From positions 1 through 16,908 of the forward strand of contig CAZQEN010000153.1 in NCBI GenBank assembly GCA_964591605.1: a stretch of 16,908 nucleotides of DNA, written 5' to 3'. Origin of the DNA: CAYLLT01 sp964591605. GTDB lineage: Bacteria; Planctomycetota; Phycisphaerae; UBA1845; PWPN01. Under the pieces are notes generated by a model. It was not told the origin of the DNA and made no database searches. It saw only the letters and a list, made by a program, of their open reading frames with translations. The position numbers were made by a program, and so were the translations under genes. Shown piece by piece: positions 6,367 to 13,419 of this stretch (position 1 is the stretch's first letter; the number at the start of each line of letters is the position of its first letter).

Positions 6367-7239
6367 TCAATAATCAGGGAACTGACGCATCCACGCCGGC
6401 CAGTCGGTTGGGCGGCGGCCAGCGGCACGCGTCCAGGTGCCCGCCGTGTTGAAGTTGCGATGCCACTTGAGCACCCACAGTTCCTTGAGGCCCACCCTCC
6501 GAACGGATGAATCCAGAAAGAGGTGATTGTTGTATCCCTCGTGCCGGTTGATGCAGAAGTGGCGCATCTCGGCATCGGCATTGACCCACTCGCTGTCATA
6601 GGCCGGCGGAGCGCCCCGGGAGCCATCCTCGGAAGGACCGCCGCCCCGCCACATCGTGTCGGCGAAGACGGGCACCCGGTTCGGGTGCCGCGCGCGGTTG
6701 GCCCGCCGCCAGTTGTTGATCGTGGGACGGCCCTGAATCTCGGTCACCCCCGCGGGCGGGTTGTAGAGCCAGTTGTTGAGGCCATAACTGGGTTCCTCGC
6801 CCCCTCCGCGGCTGCCGTTGCCGCCCACCGGCATGTAGTAAGCATGAAACGACCCGCCGTAGTTCTCCTTGCGGGGGCGACGCTCCGTCGCCATCGGGCA
6901 TCGCAGGATATTCATCTTCGTGTAGTAGTACGACCGGAGGGCGATGATCCATTCCCCCCGGTCCCAGCCCCCCGAGGTCAGGATCCGACCGTCGGTGAAA
7001 CTGTCGCGGTTGGCATGGACGTACATCGCCCAGACTCGCCCCCATTCACTGAGGTTCGACCGGCAGACCACGTTGCGGGCCTGACTCCTGGCTCGAGCCA
7101 TTGATGGCAGCAACAGAGCACACAGCACAGCGATGATGGCTACAACAACGAGCACCTCGACCAGGGTGAATGCCGGGCGCGCGGAAACGGTGCGCAGTCG
7201 CTGGATGCCCGATGGTGTTTGCGTTGCACTGCCTGACAT
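6367..7239 (-). CDS. Prepilin-like protein of the H-X9-DG family (290 aa)
   Basis: The N-terminal segment RPA/FTLVEVLVVVAIIAVLCALLLPSMARARSQAR is a prepilin signal, with Phe at +1 and Glu at +5 and a leader of 23 residues ending in Ala instead of Gly. CRSNLSEWGRVWAMYVHANRDSFTD after it is the usual start of the DUF1559-like/H-X9-DG class abundant in planctomycetes. Near the C-terminus RHEGYNNHLFLDSSVRRV fits H-X9-D followed by Ser rather than Gly. The ATG at 7239 has only a weak ribosome site. It stands alone and is transcribed away from the repeat at 7351-7506. These proteins are numerous and their exact roles are not established; a surface or secretion role is inferred. Confidence 0.87.
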   Translation of the reverse strand: MSGSATQTPSGIQRLRTVSARPAFTLVEVLVVVAIIAVLCALLLPSMARARSQARNVVCRSNLSEWGRVWAMYVHANRDSFTDGRILTSGGWDRGEWIIALRSYYYTKMNILRCPMATERRPRKENYGGSFHAYYMPVGGNGSRGGGEEPSYGLNNWLYNPPAGVTEIQGRPTINNWRRANRARHPNRVPVFADTMWRGGGPSEDGSRGAPPAYDSEWVNADAEMRHFCINRHEGYNNHLFLDSSVRRVGLKELWVLKWHRNFNTAGTWTRAAGRRPTDWPAWMRQFPDY

Positions 7240-7350
7240 GTCGCAGAGAACCCGTCCGGCTCCGGCTCGCCGGCCCGGCCTTTGCGGATCAGTCTACCCC
7301 TCCGGCCGCCGGTGAGGCAATACCCTCGATCCGGGTCGCATCCGGCGGGG

Positions 7351-7506
7351 TCCGTGACAGCATCTGCGGGGTGGCACGGGTCCCGGCGCGCCGGGGCACT
7401 CGCCGTTGCGAATGCACACTGCCCCTGGGCAGGCTCGCACGGGCAACGCCGGCTTCGCCCACGAAACCGACGCTGCCCCTGCCACCCGCCGAAAGCGTGA
7501 CGCACC
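7351..7506. repeat. Complete copy 2 of the palindromic repeat, with inverted arms of about 30 bp
   Basis: The left arm (7351-7380) contains TCCGTGACAGCATCTGCGGG then GTGGCACGGG. The right arm (7477-7506) is its imperfect inverse, CCCTGCCACCCGCCG then AAAGCGTGACGCACC. Between them lie the palindrome TCCCGGCGCGCCGGGG (7381-7396), a small hairpin TCGC-CGTT-GCGA, the sequence GCGAATGCACACTGCC, and a stem CTGCCC/GGGCAG (7420-7433). The 156-nt size, inverted ends and absence of a gene resemble a MITE-like or REP-like element. It sits upstream of two divergent genes. Confidence 0.75.
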
Positions 7507-7600
7507 TTTGTGGGTCAGGCGAGATGAGCGGCACTTCAATGCTGAATCGAAACCGGTTAGGCTCTTGAAGCGTCTCCCCGTTCAACGGAGTCGAGTCACG

Positions 7601-9583
7601 ATGACGACAGGCACCTCAGGTGCGTTCGGCGACCATCCCGCGGCCGATGATGTCACCTCTCGCACACTCTTCGGACACCCCACGGGCCTGTTTACCCTCT
7701 TCTTCGCCGAGATGTGGGAGCGGTTCTCGTTCTACGGCATGCGCGCGCTGCTCGTGCTGTACATGACCAAGAGCTTCCTGGCATACGGCGACAAGCGAGC
7801 CTACGCGATTTACGGCGCCTACGGCGCATTGGTCTATGCGGCGCCGCTCATCGGGGGCATGCTGGCAGACCGCCTGCTCGGCCAGCGGCGCGCGGTGATC
7901 ATCGGTGGGCTCCTCATGGCAGCCGGACACCTGATGATGGGCGTCCAGCGCGAAATCGCCCTGTTCGTGGCCCTGGCGCTGCTCGTCTGCGGCAACGGCT
8001 TCTTCAAGCCAAACATCTCGACCATCGTCGGCAGCCTCTATCCCAAGAACAGCCCGAAGAAGGACGGCGGCTTCACGATCTTCTACATGGGCATCAATCT
8101 CGGGGCGGCGATCGCACCGATTCTGTGCGCGTACGTGGGAGAGAAGTTCGGATGGCATTGGGGCTTCGGCCTGGCCACCGTCGGCATGCTCATCGGCGTG
8201 GCGGTGTTTGCCGCGCCCACTCTGCTCACTCAGATTCTCATCGCCGCCGGCGCGCTGGCCGTCGCGATCGGTTTCTCCTGGTTCTGGGACAATTACCTCC
8301 AACTGTTCGTGCGGCTGTTTTTGTCGGCTGCATTGCTCATTGCGGCGGGCGTCGCCGTGGCGGCTTTGAACAAAGGCGGTCTGCCGCGCGAGGCCGGCCG
8401 GCCGCCGGACCCCGCGGCCCTGCGCCGCAGACTGGCAGGCATCCTGCGCACGGATGCGGCCGTTTATCTCGGCATTGCCGCCGCCATCCCGCTCATCGCC
8501 CTGCTCCTGCACCGCAGTGCCGTCGCGGATTATGCGGTGCGCATTCTGGGGATCGCCGCGCTCGTCTACATCCTGTACGACGCCTTCGTCCGCTGCAGCC
8601 GGATCGAACGGGACCGGGTGTTCGTGATTCTCATTCTCATGATCTTCTCACTCCTGTTCTGGGGATTCTTCGAGCAGGCGGGCAGTTCCATCAATCTTTT
8701 CACCGATCGCAACATTGACCGCGTTCAGGAAGCCCGAGCGGTGACGCAGGCCGACGTGGGTTCCACCTTGCAGCTCCGGGTACCCGCCGTCACCGGTGAT
8801 CCGAAGCTGCGGGACCTGCCCCTGCTGACGCAGGCGCAGCTCGGTTACCCACTGAATGGAAAGACATTCACGATGACGGAGCTCAACCGGCTGCGCGAGC
8901 TGGACAAGGCCGGCAATCTTCCGCCGCAAGAGCAGGTGCTCGTCTGGCCGGTGACGCGCGAGCACGTCGGCATGGGCGTGGGCGGCAGCGAGACGCCGAC
9001 CGCCGAGTTTCAGGCGGTCAATCCCGTATACATCCTCGTGTTCGGGCTGGTGTTCTCCGCGCTGTGGGGGTTCCTGGGCAAGCGCGGGCTCGACCCCAGC
9101 ACTCCCAATAAGTTTGCGCTGGCGCTCGTTCAACTCGGATTGGGTTTCGCCGCCTTGTGGTACGGCGCCCGGAATGCCGACAGTCGCGGCATGGTGGCCA
9201 TGTCCTGGCTGCTGCTCAGCTACCTGTTCCAGACCACGGGCGAACTGTGCCTTTCGCCGGTGGGCTTGTCCATGGTGACCAAGCTGTCGCCGACGCGCAT
9301 GGTCAGCACGATGATGGGAGCGTGGTTCCTGGCAACCGCGTTTTCGCACCTGATGGCCGCAGGAATTGCCAAGTGGACGGCGGTTGCCGGCGAGGGCGCG
9401 GATGAGAGGTTCATCCCCTCGCCGATCGAAACGGTCAATCTGTACGGCAACGTCTACGGTATTGTCGCCATCGCTTCCGTGGCCTCAGCGGTCCTTTGCT
9501 TCGCCCTCGTTCCGTTGCTCAAGCGCTGGACCCACGAGGGCGGCGAAGACCCGGCCGCGGCGTCCGCCCACGCGGTCTCCTGA
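7601..9583 (+). CDS. POT/PTR2-family proton-coupled oligopeptide transporter (660 aa)
   Basis: This is an inner-membrane symporter importing di- and tripeptides with protons. FFAEMWERFSFYGMRALLVLYM contains the family ExxERF proton-coupling motif (Glu37, Glu40, Arg41). FFKPNISTIVGSLYP and FTIFYMGINLGAAIAP match the conserved signatures of transmembrane segments 4-5 and the loop between them. About 12-14 hydrophobic segments are visible. FEQAGSSINLFTDRNIDR near residue 360 starts the segment 7-8 region and leads into a hydrophilic insert of about 100 residues. LGELCLSPVGLSMVTKLSP-like sequence (here TTGELCLSPVGLSM) marks the C-terminal half. The ATG at 7601 follows GGAG by 10 nt; an in-frame ATG at 7406 lies in the repeat and is rejected. 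It ends 20 nt before a convergent sulfatase. Confidence 0.93.
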   Translation: MTTGTSGAFGDHPAADDVTSRTLFGHPTGLFTLFFAEMWERFSFYGMRALLVLYMTKSFLAYGDKRAYAIYGAYGALVYAAPLIGGMLADRLLGQRRAVIIGGLLMAAGHLMMGVQREIALFVALALLVCGNGFFKPNISTIVGSLYPKNSPKKDGGFTIFYMGINLGAAIAPILCAYVGEKFGWHWGFGLATVGMLIGVAVFAAPTLLTQILIAAGALAVAIGFSWFWDNYLQLFVRLFLSAALLIAAGVAVAALNKGGLPREAGRPPDPAALRRRLAGILRTDAAVYLGIAAAIPLIALLLHRSAVADYAVRILGIAALVYILYDAFVRCSRIERDRVFVILILMIFSLLFWGFFEQAGSSINLFTDRNIDRVQEARAVTQADVGSTLQLRVPAVTGDPKLRDLPLLTQAQLGYPLNGKTFTMTELNRLRELDKAGNLPPQEQVLVWPVTREHVGMGVGGSETPTAEFQAVNPVYILVFGLVFSALWGFLGKRGLDPSTPNKFALALVQLGLGFAALWYGARNADSRGMVAMSWLLLSYLFQTTGELCLSPVGLSMVTKLSPTRMVSTMMGAWFLATAFSHLMAAGIAKWTAVAGEGADERFIPSPIETVNLYGNVYGIVAIASVASAVLCFALVPLLKRWTHEGGEDPAAASAHAVS

Positions 9584-9603
9584 GCAGAGCGTCGCACCGG
9601 GGG

Positions 9604-11553
9604 TCAGGAGGGCCCGCAGGGCGAGTTCAGGTCCGGGCCGGCCATGCAGTCGAGGAAGAGGCTCACATCTGCAGTCTCGGTCAGGCCGTCGTGGTTGAGA
9701 TCGCTGAATGCACAGCCCGGCGGGGTCAGGAGGATGCCGGACAGGCAGCGTTGCAGCATGGCGAAGTCGGACTGATCCACGTCGCCGTCCTGGTCGAAAT
9801 CGCTGGGCGGCCCGCCTGCCACCGTTCCGGCGAGGTTCAAGGTGACCGGGCTGTGGGCCGCTGGATCGCCGTAGGTGCGTTTGACGCCGGTGATCTGGAG
9901 CGTCTGGCCGGCGAGGCTCCCCGCCACGGACGGCGTGAACGTCACGGAGAACTCGTCGGACAGGCCGCCGTCCACCAGGTAGGCGTACTCACCGCCGGGG
10001 GTGCTCAGCCGCGAGTCAGTCAGGCCGGTTGAGATCACCTGGCCCTCCATGAGGTTGGCATATTCGGTCGCGCCGTTCTTGACCCGGAAGGTGAGCGTGA
10101 CGGGAGCGCTGCCGCGCGTGAGGGTGCCGAAGTCCATGATGTACTGACTGCCCGAGCCCGAGACCTGGCCCACGAGGGTGAGCACCGGGGAGACGACCGG
10201 GGGCGGGCCCGCCCGGTGCTCATTGGTTTTGATGTCGTTCATCTGGGCCAGGATGCCGGGATTGAGTGAGGCCACGTCGGTCTGCTCAGCGGGATCGGTG
10301 AGCAGGTTGTACAACTGGCTGACGCCGCCCGGCGAGGGTGATTTCCAGTTGCCCATGCGGACGGTCCGCTGGCCTCCGGTTTCGCCTTCCCAGAACAGGA
10401 AGGCGTGGGCGGGCTGGGCCGCCCCGGTGAGGGCCGAATAGAAGGAGATGCCGTCGATGCCGCCCGGGGCCTTGACGCCGGCAATTTCAGCGGCGGTGGG
10501 CATGACGTCGTACAACGCGCCGGTCCAGTCGCTGGTGGCGCCGGCCGGGACGCGGCCCGGCCATCGGGCGATGAACGGGACGCGAATTCCCCCTTCCCAG
10601 AAGTCGAACTTGATCCCGCGCAGCGAGCTGTTGCTGTCGAAGAACTCGGGGCTGTGGCCTTCGCGGTTCTGCGGACCGTTGTCGCTGGTGAAGCAGATGA
10701 GCGTGTTCTGGGCGATGCCGAGCTGATCGACGAGGTCGGCAATCCGGCCGACGTCGCGGTCCATCTTCGTGATCATCGACGCGAAGCGCTTTTCGATCTC
10801 GGGCCAGGGCTGATCGGCATAGGGGTTGTTGTCGGGGCACTCAAGATAGCGGTGCGGAATGGTGTAGGCCACGTGCAGGTAGAACGGGTTGCCCGCGTTG
10901 CGGGTGATGAAGGCGAGGGCTTCCTGGGTAAAGAGGTCGTGCGACCACACGACGTTCGCACCGCCGGCGTTTTCAGGGATGACCTCCTTCACGCCGTTGC
11001 GCCACAGCCAGGGCGGGTAATAGTCGTCGGAACCGGCGCCCATGTAGACGTAGGATTCGTCAAAGCCCTTGTTCTGCGGAGCGCCGTACGTGTAGGCAGG
11101 GACGTCGTTGTCGAGCGATCCGCCCTTGTGCCACTTGCCCAGGTAACAGGTGCGGTAGTTGGCCCGCTTGAGCATCTCGGCGATGGTGATATCTTCGGTG
11201 CGCAGGGCGGGTTCGCTGGTGGTGCAACTGTTGCAGCGGATGGCCGCGTGGCCGAGATGGAAGCCCGTGTTCAGCGTGGAGCGGGCGGGCGCGCAGCTCG
11301 GCGCGGCATAGAACTGCGTGAAACGCATGCCCTCCTCGGCGAGCTGGTCGAGGCGGGGCGTCTGGATGGCCGGCAGGCCCTGGGCCGCCCGGGCCAGTTG
11401 GCCGTAGGCGCCCAGATCGCCGTAGCCCAGGTCATCGGCAATGATGAAAATGATGTTGGGCGCGGCGGCAGCGGTCTGCACCGCGAAGGAAAGCGACAGG
11501 GCCGCTAGAACTGCCGTGAAAACCGCCCGCCATTGCTGAGAACAAGGGGTCAC
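9604..11553 (-). CDS. Secreted arylsulfatase with an Ig-like domain and a dockerin-like EF-hand tail (649 aa)
   Basis: This type I sulfatase hydrolyses sulfate esters outside the cytoplasm. A signal peptide covers about residues 1-31 (AVFTAVLAALSLSFAVQTAAAA). NIIFIIADDLGYGDLG gives the metal ligands Asp40 and Asp41. Cys87 in SCAPARSTLNTG (C-x-P-x-R) is the formylglycine precursor, with Arg91. Lys140 and His142 (GKWHKGG), His234 (IPHRYLE), Asp291-Asn292 (SDNGPQ) and Lys315 complete the active site. From about residue 455 an Ig-like, choice-of-anchor-type domain follows. At about 585-637 come two EF-hand/dockerin-like repeats (DFDQDGDVDQSDF, DLNHDGLTETADV) with paired cysteines. Activity needs a formylglycine-generating enzyme or anSME, which is not in the window. 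The GTG start has GGGAG about 8 nt upstream. The nearest sulfatase subtype is the S1 arylsulfatase class; the glycan is unknown. Confidence 0.93.
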   Translation of the reverse strand: MTPCSQQWRAVFTAVLAALSLSFAVQTAAAAPNIIFIIADDLGYGDLGAYGQLARAAQGLPAIQTPRLDQLAEEGMRFTQFYAAPSCAPARSTLNTGFHLGHAAIRCNSCTTSEPALRTEDITIAEMLKRANYRTCYLGKWHKGGSLDNDVPAYTYGAPQNKGFDESYVYMGAGSDDYYPPWLWRNGVKEVIPENAGGANVVWSHDLFTQEALAFITRNAGNPFYLHVAYTIPHRYLECPDNNPYADQPWPEIEKRFASMITKMDRDVGRIADLVDQLGIAQNTLICFTSDNGPQNREGHSPEFFDSNSSLRGIKFDFWEGGIRVPFIARWPGRVPAGATSDWTGALYDVMPTAAEIAGVKAPGGIDGISFYSALTGAAQPAHAFLFWEGETGGQRTVRMGNWKSPSPGGVSQLYNLLTDPAEQTDVASLNPGILAQMNDIKTNEHRAGPPPVVSPVLTLVGQVSGSGSQYIMDFGTLTRGSAPVTLTFRVKNGATEYANLMEGQVISTGLTDSRLSTPGGEYAYLVDGGLSDEFSVTFTPSVAGSLAGQTLQITGVKRTYGDPAAHSPVTLNLAGTVAGGPPSDFDQDGDVDQSDFAMLQRCLSGILLTPPGCAFSDLNHDGLTETADVSLFLDCMAGPDLNSPCGPS

Positions 11554-11613
11554 AGGTCTGCTCCCGGTTGCGAGTCATCAGGTCGATCAGCCTCCACTGG
11601 GGAAAGGAACCGT

Positions 11614-11622
11614 ATTGTACCA
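11614..11622 (-). promoter_or_regulatory. Extended -10 promoter of the dockerin-tailed sulfatase
   Basis: On the minus strand 11622-11614 reads TGGTACAAT, matching an extended -10 (TGnTAtAAT). It lies 60 nt upstream of the GTG start, so the untranslated leader would be about 50 nt. A good -35 at 16-18 nt is not seen, as expected for extended -10 promoters. It partly adjoins a palindrome that could bind a regulator. Confidence 0.5.
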
Positions 11623-11639
11623 CATCGCGGTTCGCGATG
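11623..11639. promoter_or_regulatory. Palindromic operator candidate CATCGCG-GTT-CGCGATG
   Basis: Two perfect 7-nt arms are separated by 3 nt. The site lies in what would be the -35/-10 spacer directly upstream of the extended -10 TGGTACAAT, a classic position for a repressor. Its regulator is unknown, and no regulator gene is seen in the window. Confidence 0.45.
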
Positions 11640-11670
11640 CACGGATCAAGACCCTTGAGGGACGTAGGGG

Positions 11671-11870
11671 GGTGCGTGACAACATCGGCGGGTGGCATGG
11701 GTCCCGGCGCGCCGGGACATTCGCAACTGCGAATGCTGACTGCCCGTGCAAGCCTCCCCACAGGGCCCGGCGCGCCGGGGCCCACCCCGCCGTCTGGGCT
11801 GCACGCGCGGGCGCGAGTCGATGTTCGGCGTCCGCGCACCGGCAACAGAGCCCGAAGCGCGAGCGAGGGA
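11671..11870 (+). repeat. Copy 3 of the palindromic repeat joined to a second planctomycete-type repeat motif
   Basis: The left arm at 11671-11701 has GGTGCGTGACAACATCGGCG then GGTGGCATGGG. Then comes a perfect palindrome TCCCGGCGCGCCGGGA (11702-11717), a hairpin ATTCGCA-AC-TGCGAAT (11719-11734) and GACTGCCCGTGC. A second palindrome centred on GGCGCGCC lies at about 11764-11784, followed by CCACCCCGCCG, a shortened inverted arm. From 11849 the string AGCCCGAAGCGCGAGCGAGG follows, a motif I recall as common between planctomycete genes. The end point is uncertain. Confidence 0.6.
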
Positions 11871-12067
11871 TTCGCGACAGGACCTCACCGACATGCTCGC
11901 GTGCGTCCCGTACGCCGCCGCGCATGCCGTTCACGTCCCGAAGGCGAGGAATCGTCTCGACGACCTCCATCCACGGGTTCCGGTCACCATCGGCGACTTC
12001 CAGCCGTGGCTGCCCGCCCGTGCCGTCGCGCAGCGCCAGACACGCAACGCGTGATGTGGCACCGCGT
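11871..12067. other. Gap between the repeat and the glycosidase-like gene, no gene accepted
   Basis: On the minus strand one frame is open from about 12070 through this gap and on through the repeat (VACLALRDGTGGQPRLEVAD... then MEVVETIPRLRDVNGM). The first 35 or so residues look mildly protein-like, but there is no start codon with a ribosome site, and the frame then runs into repeat DNA. It may be a gene remnant or simply more repeat. Confidence 0.3.
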
Positions 12068-13285
12068 TCACGCCCAGATGCTTTCCGTCGTCGCGTGCAT
12101 GATGACCGAACGCGGCTTGCCGTGGGAATCCTTGCCGTTGTGGGAGCTGTTCACGCCCGTGTAGAACAGGTGCCAGCGGCCGTCGTGCTCGGCCAGGGCG
12201 CTGGGGGCGTAGATGCCGTAAGAGTCGGGCTGGGTCCGGTCGCCGCGTGCCAGCCACGCGCTGCGCTGCGGGCGATCCCACTTCAGGCCATCTTTCGAAA
12301 AGCACCACTCGAGATCCATCGTCTGGGCCTCGAGACGGTAATGGCCGAGCATTCCGACGCGGCCTTTCGATGTGTAGGTGACGGCCAGGTAATAGAACTG
12401 CTGATCCACCGGATCCTGCCCGTCACGCCGGATGATGCGCTGGCGATTCTCGAAGTGCAGGCCGTCCTCCGACGTGTACCGATCGATCATGCGCAGCAGG
12501 CCGGGCGCGTTATCGTGCGGCATGTACGCCGGATCACTTTTGGGCACCGGCACGAGCCCGACCGAGTACAGCTCGAACGATCCGTCGGCGAGCTGATACA
12601 CGTTCGTTGCATCATTGGAGATGAGTCGGGAGGGGGCGGGCGCTTCGCCCGCGGGGCGCGTCGTGTCTTTCGAGGCTTTGAACGACATGCCGTCCGGCGA
12701 GGCGATGCCGAGGGCGGCCCGGTCGCTCGGATGGTACAACACCGGCCGATTGACATTCACCACCCTGTATCGCCGTCCGTCGTCGCTGTCGGCCGCCAGG
12801 TAACGCAGGATCTCCGGGCCGTGGGCCCAGAAGTAGATGCGGTGCTTGCCGCCGCGCAGCGGAACGTGGACGACCTGCGTCGGTTTCCACTTCTCAGGGA
12901 GGTTTCCGATGGTAAAGGCCCCGTCTCCCGGCTCGCCCGGCGTGCAGACGGCGGGGACTTTTGTCATGGGCTGGCCGGGCGTGCCGTCGGCGTAGGCGAT
13001 GGTGAAGCCTTTTTTCGGCGCGCGGGCGGAGTACCAGATCCGCCAGCGATCGGCGCCGAGCGGCTCGGCAGGGGAGGTGAAGCTCTGGATGTCGTCGCCT
13101 TCCCACGGCTCGGTTGCCTCGAGGGCGATGCCGTGCTTGTGCCACGCCGTCGGCGGGCACGGCCGGGGCGCATCCTCCCGGCCGCCCGCTGCCTGCAGCA
13201 GCGCCATGCGGCCGCCGGTCGTAAACAAACCTGCGGCCGCACCGACCGCACCGCCCAACACCGCTCGTCGATTGATCTGGCTCAT
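12068..13285 (-). CDS. Tat-exported five-bladed beta-propeller glycosidase-like protein (405 aa)
   Basis: The N-terminus MSQINRRAVLGGAVGAAAGLFTTGG is a twin-arginine signal (Arg6-Arg7 then AVLGG and a hydrophobic stretch), so the protein is folded in the cytoplasm and exported. The remainder has the repeating pattern of GH43/GH32/GH130-type propellers: WRIWYSARAPKKGFTIAYADG, KHRIYFWAHG, YTSEDGLHFENRQRI, GMLGHYRLEA, CFSKDGLKWDRPQ and GRWHLFYTGVN. The acidic catalytic residues cannot be assigned with certainty. The ATG at 13285 was chosen because it begins the Tat signal directly; a GTG 24 nt upstream would add eight residues. No strong ribosome site is seen. The gene is divergent from the second sulfatase and near the first, which suggests joint action on a sulfated glycan. 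Specificity is unknown. Confidence 0.75.
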   Translation of the reverse strand: MSQINRRAVLGGAVGAAAGLFTTGGRMALLQAAGGREDAPRPCPPTAWHKHGIALEATEPWEGDDIQSFTSPAEPLGADRWRIWYSARAPKKGFTIAYADGTPGQPMTKVPAVCTPGEPGDGAFTIGNLPEKWKPTQVVHVPLRGGKHRIYFWAHGPEILRYLAADSDDGRRYRVVNVNRPVLYHPSDRAALGIASPDGMSFKASKDTTRPAGEAPAPSRLISNDATNVYQLADGSFELYSVGLVPVPKSDPAYMPHDNAPGLLRMIDRYTSEDGLHFENRQRIIRRDGQDPVDQQFYYLAVTYTSKGRVGMLGHYRLEAQTMDLEWCFSKDGLKWDRPQRSAWLARGDRTQPDSYGIYAPSALAEHDGRWHLFYTGVNSSHNGKDSHGKPRSVIMHATTESIWA

Positions 13286-13403
13286 GGCGCGTATCGTACT
13301 CACGATCACTCAACGTGGCGAGGGACGGCTCGCCGACTGGCCCCGCGAGGAACCTGCGACGATAATGCCCGAATCGGTGCCGGAACTCGTTTCTCTCATG
13401 GAC

Positions 13404-13419
13404 AGGAGGTGCCGTCATT
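13404..13419 (+). promoter_or_regulatory. Perfect Shine-Dalgarno AGGAGGT placed 7 nt before an ATT codon
   Basis: AGGAGG (13404-13409) is followed by TGCCGTC and then ATT at 13417, which is in frame with the sulfatase signal peptide. Between the in-frame stop TAA (13363-13365) and the sulfatase body there is no ATG, GTG or TTG in this frame. The ATG at 13428 and the GTG at 13409 are in other frames. This fixes the start by elimination. Confidence 0.6.

Noticed and set aside
7406..7600. A longer N-terminus for the POT transporter
   Set aside because: The extra 65 codons translate the palindromic repeat; ATG 7601 with GGAG gives the normal start just before the ExxERF segment.
11587..12070. 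An open minus-strand frame after the glycosidase-like gene that could be a frameshifted C-terminus
   Set aside because: Its second half is clearly repeat DNA, and the first half has no motif linking it to the propeller; only a homologue alignment could revive it.
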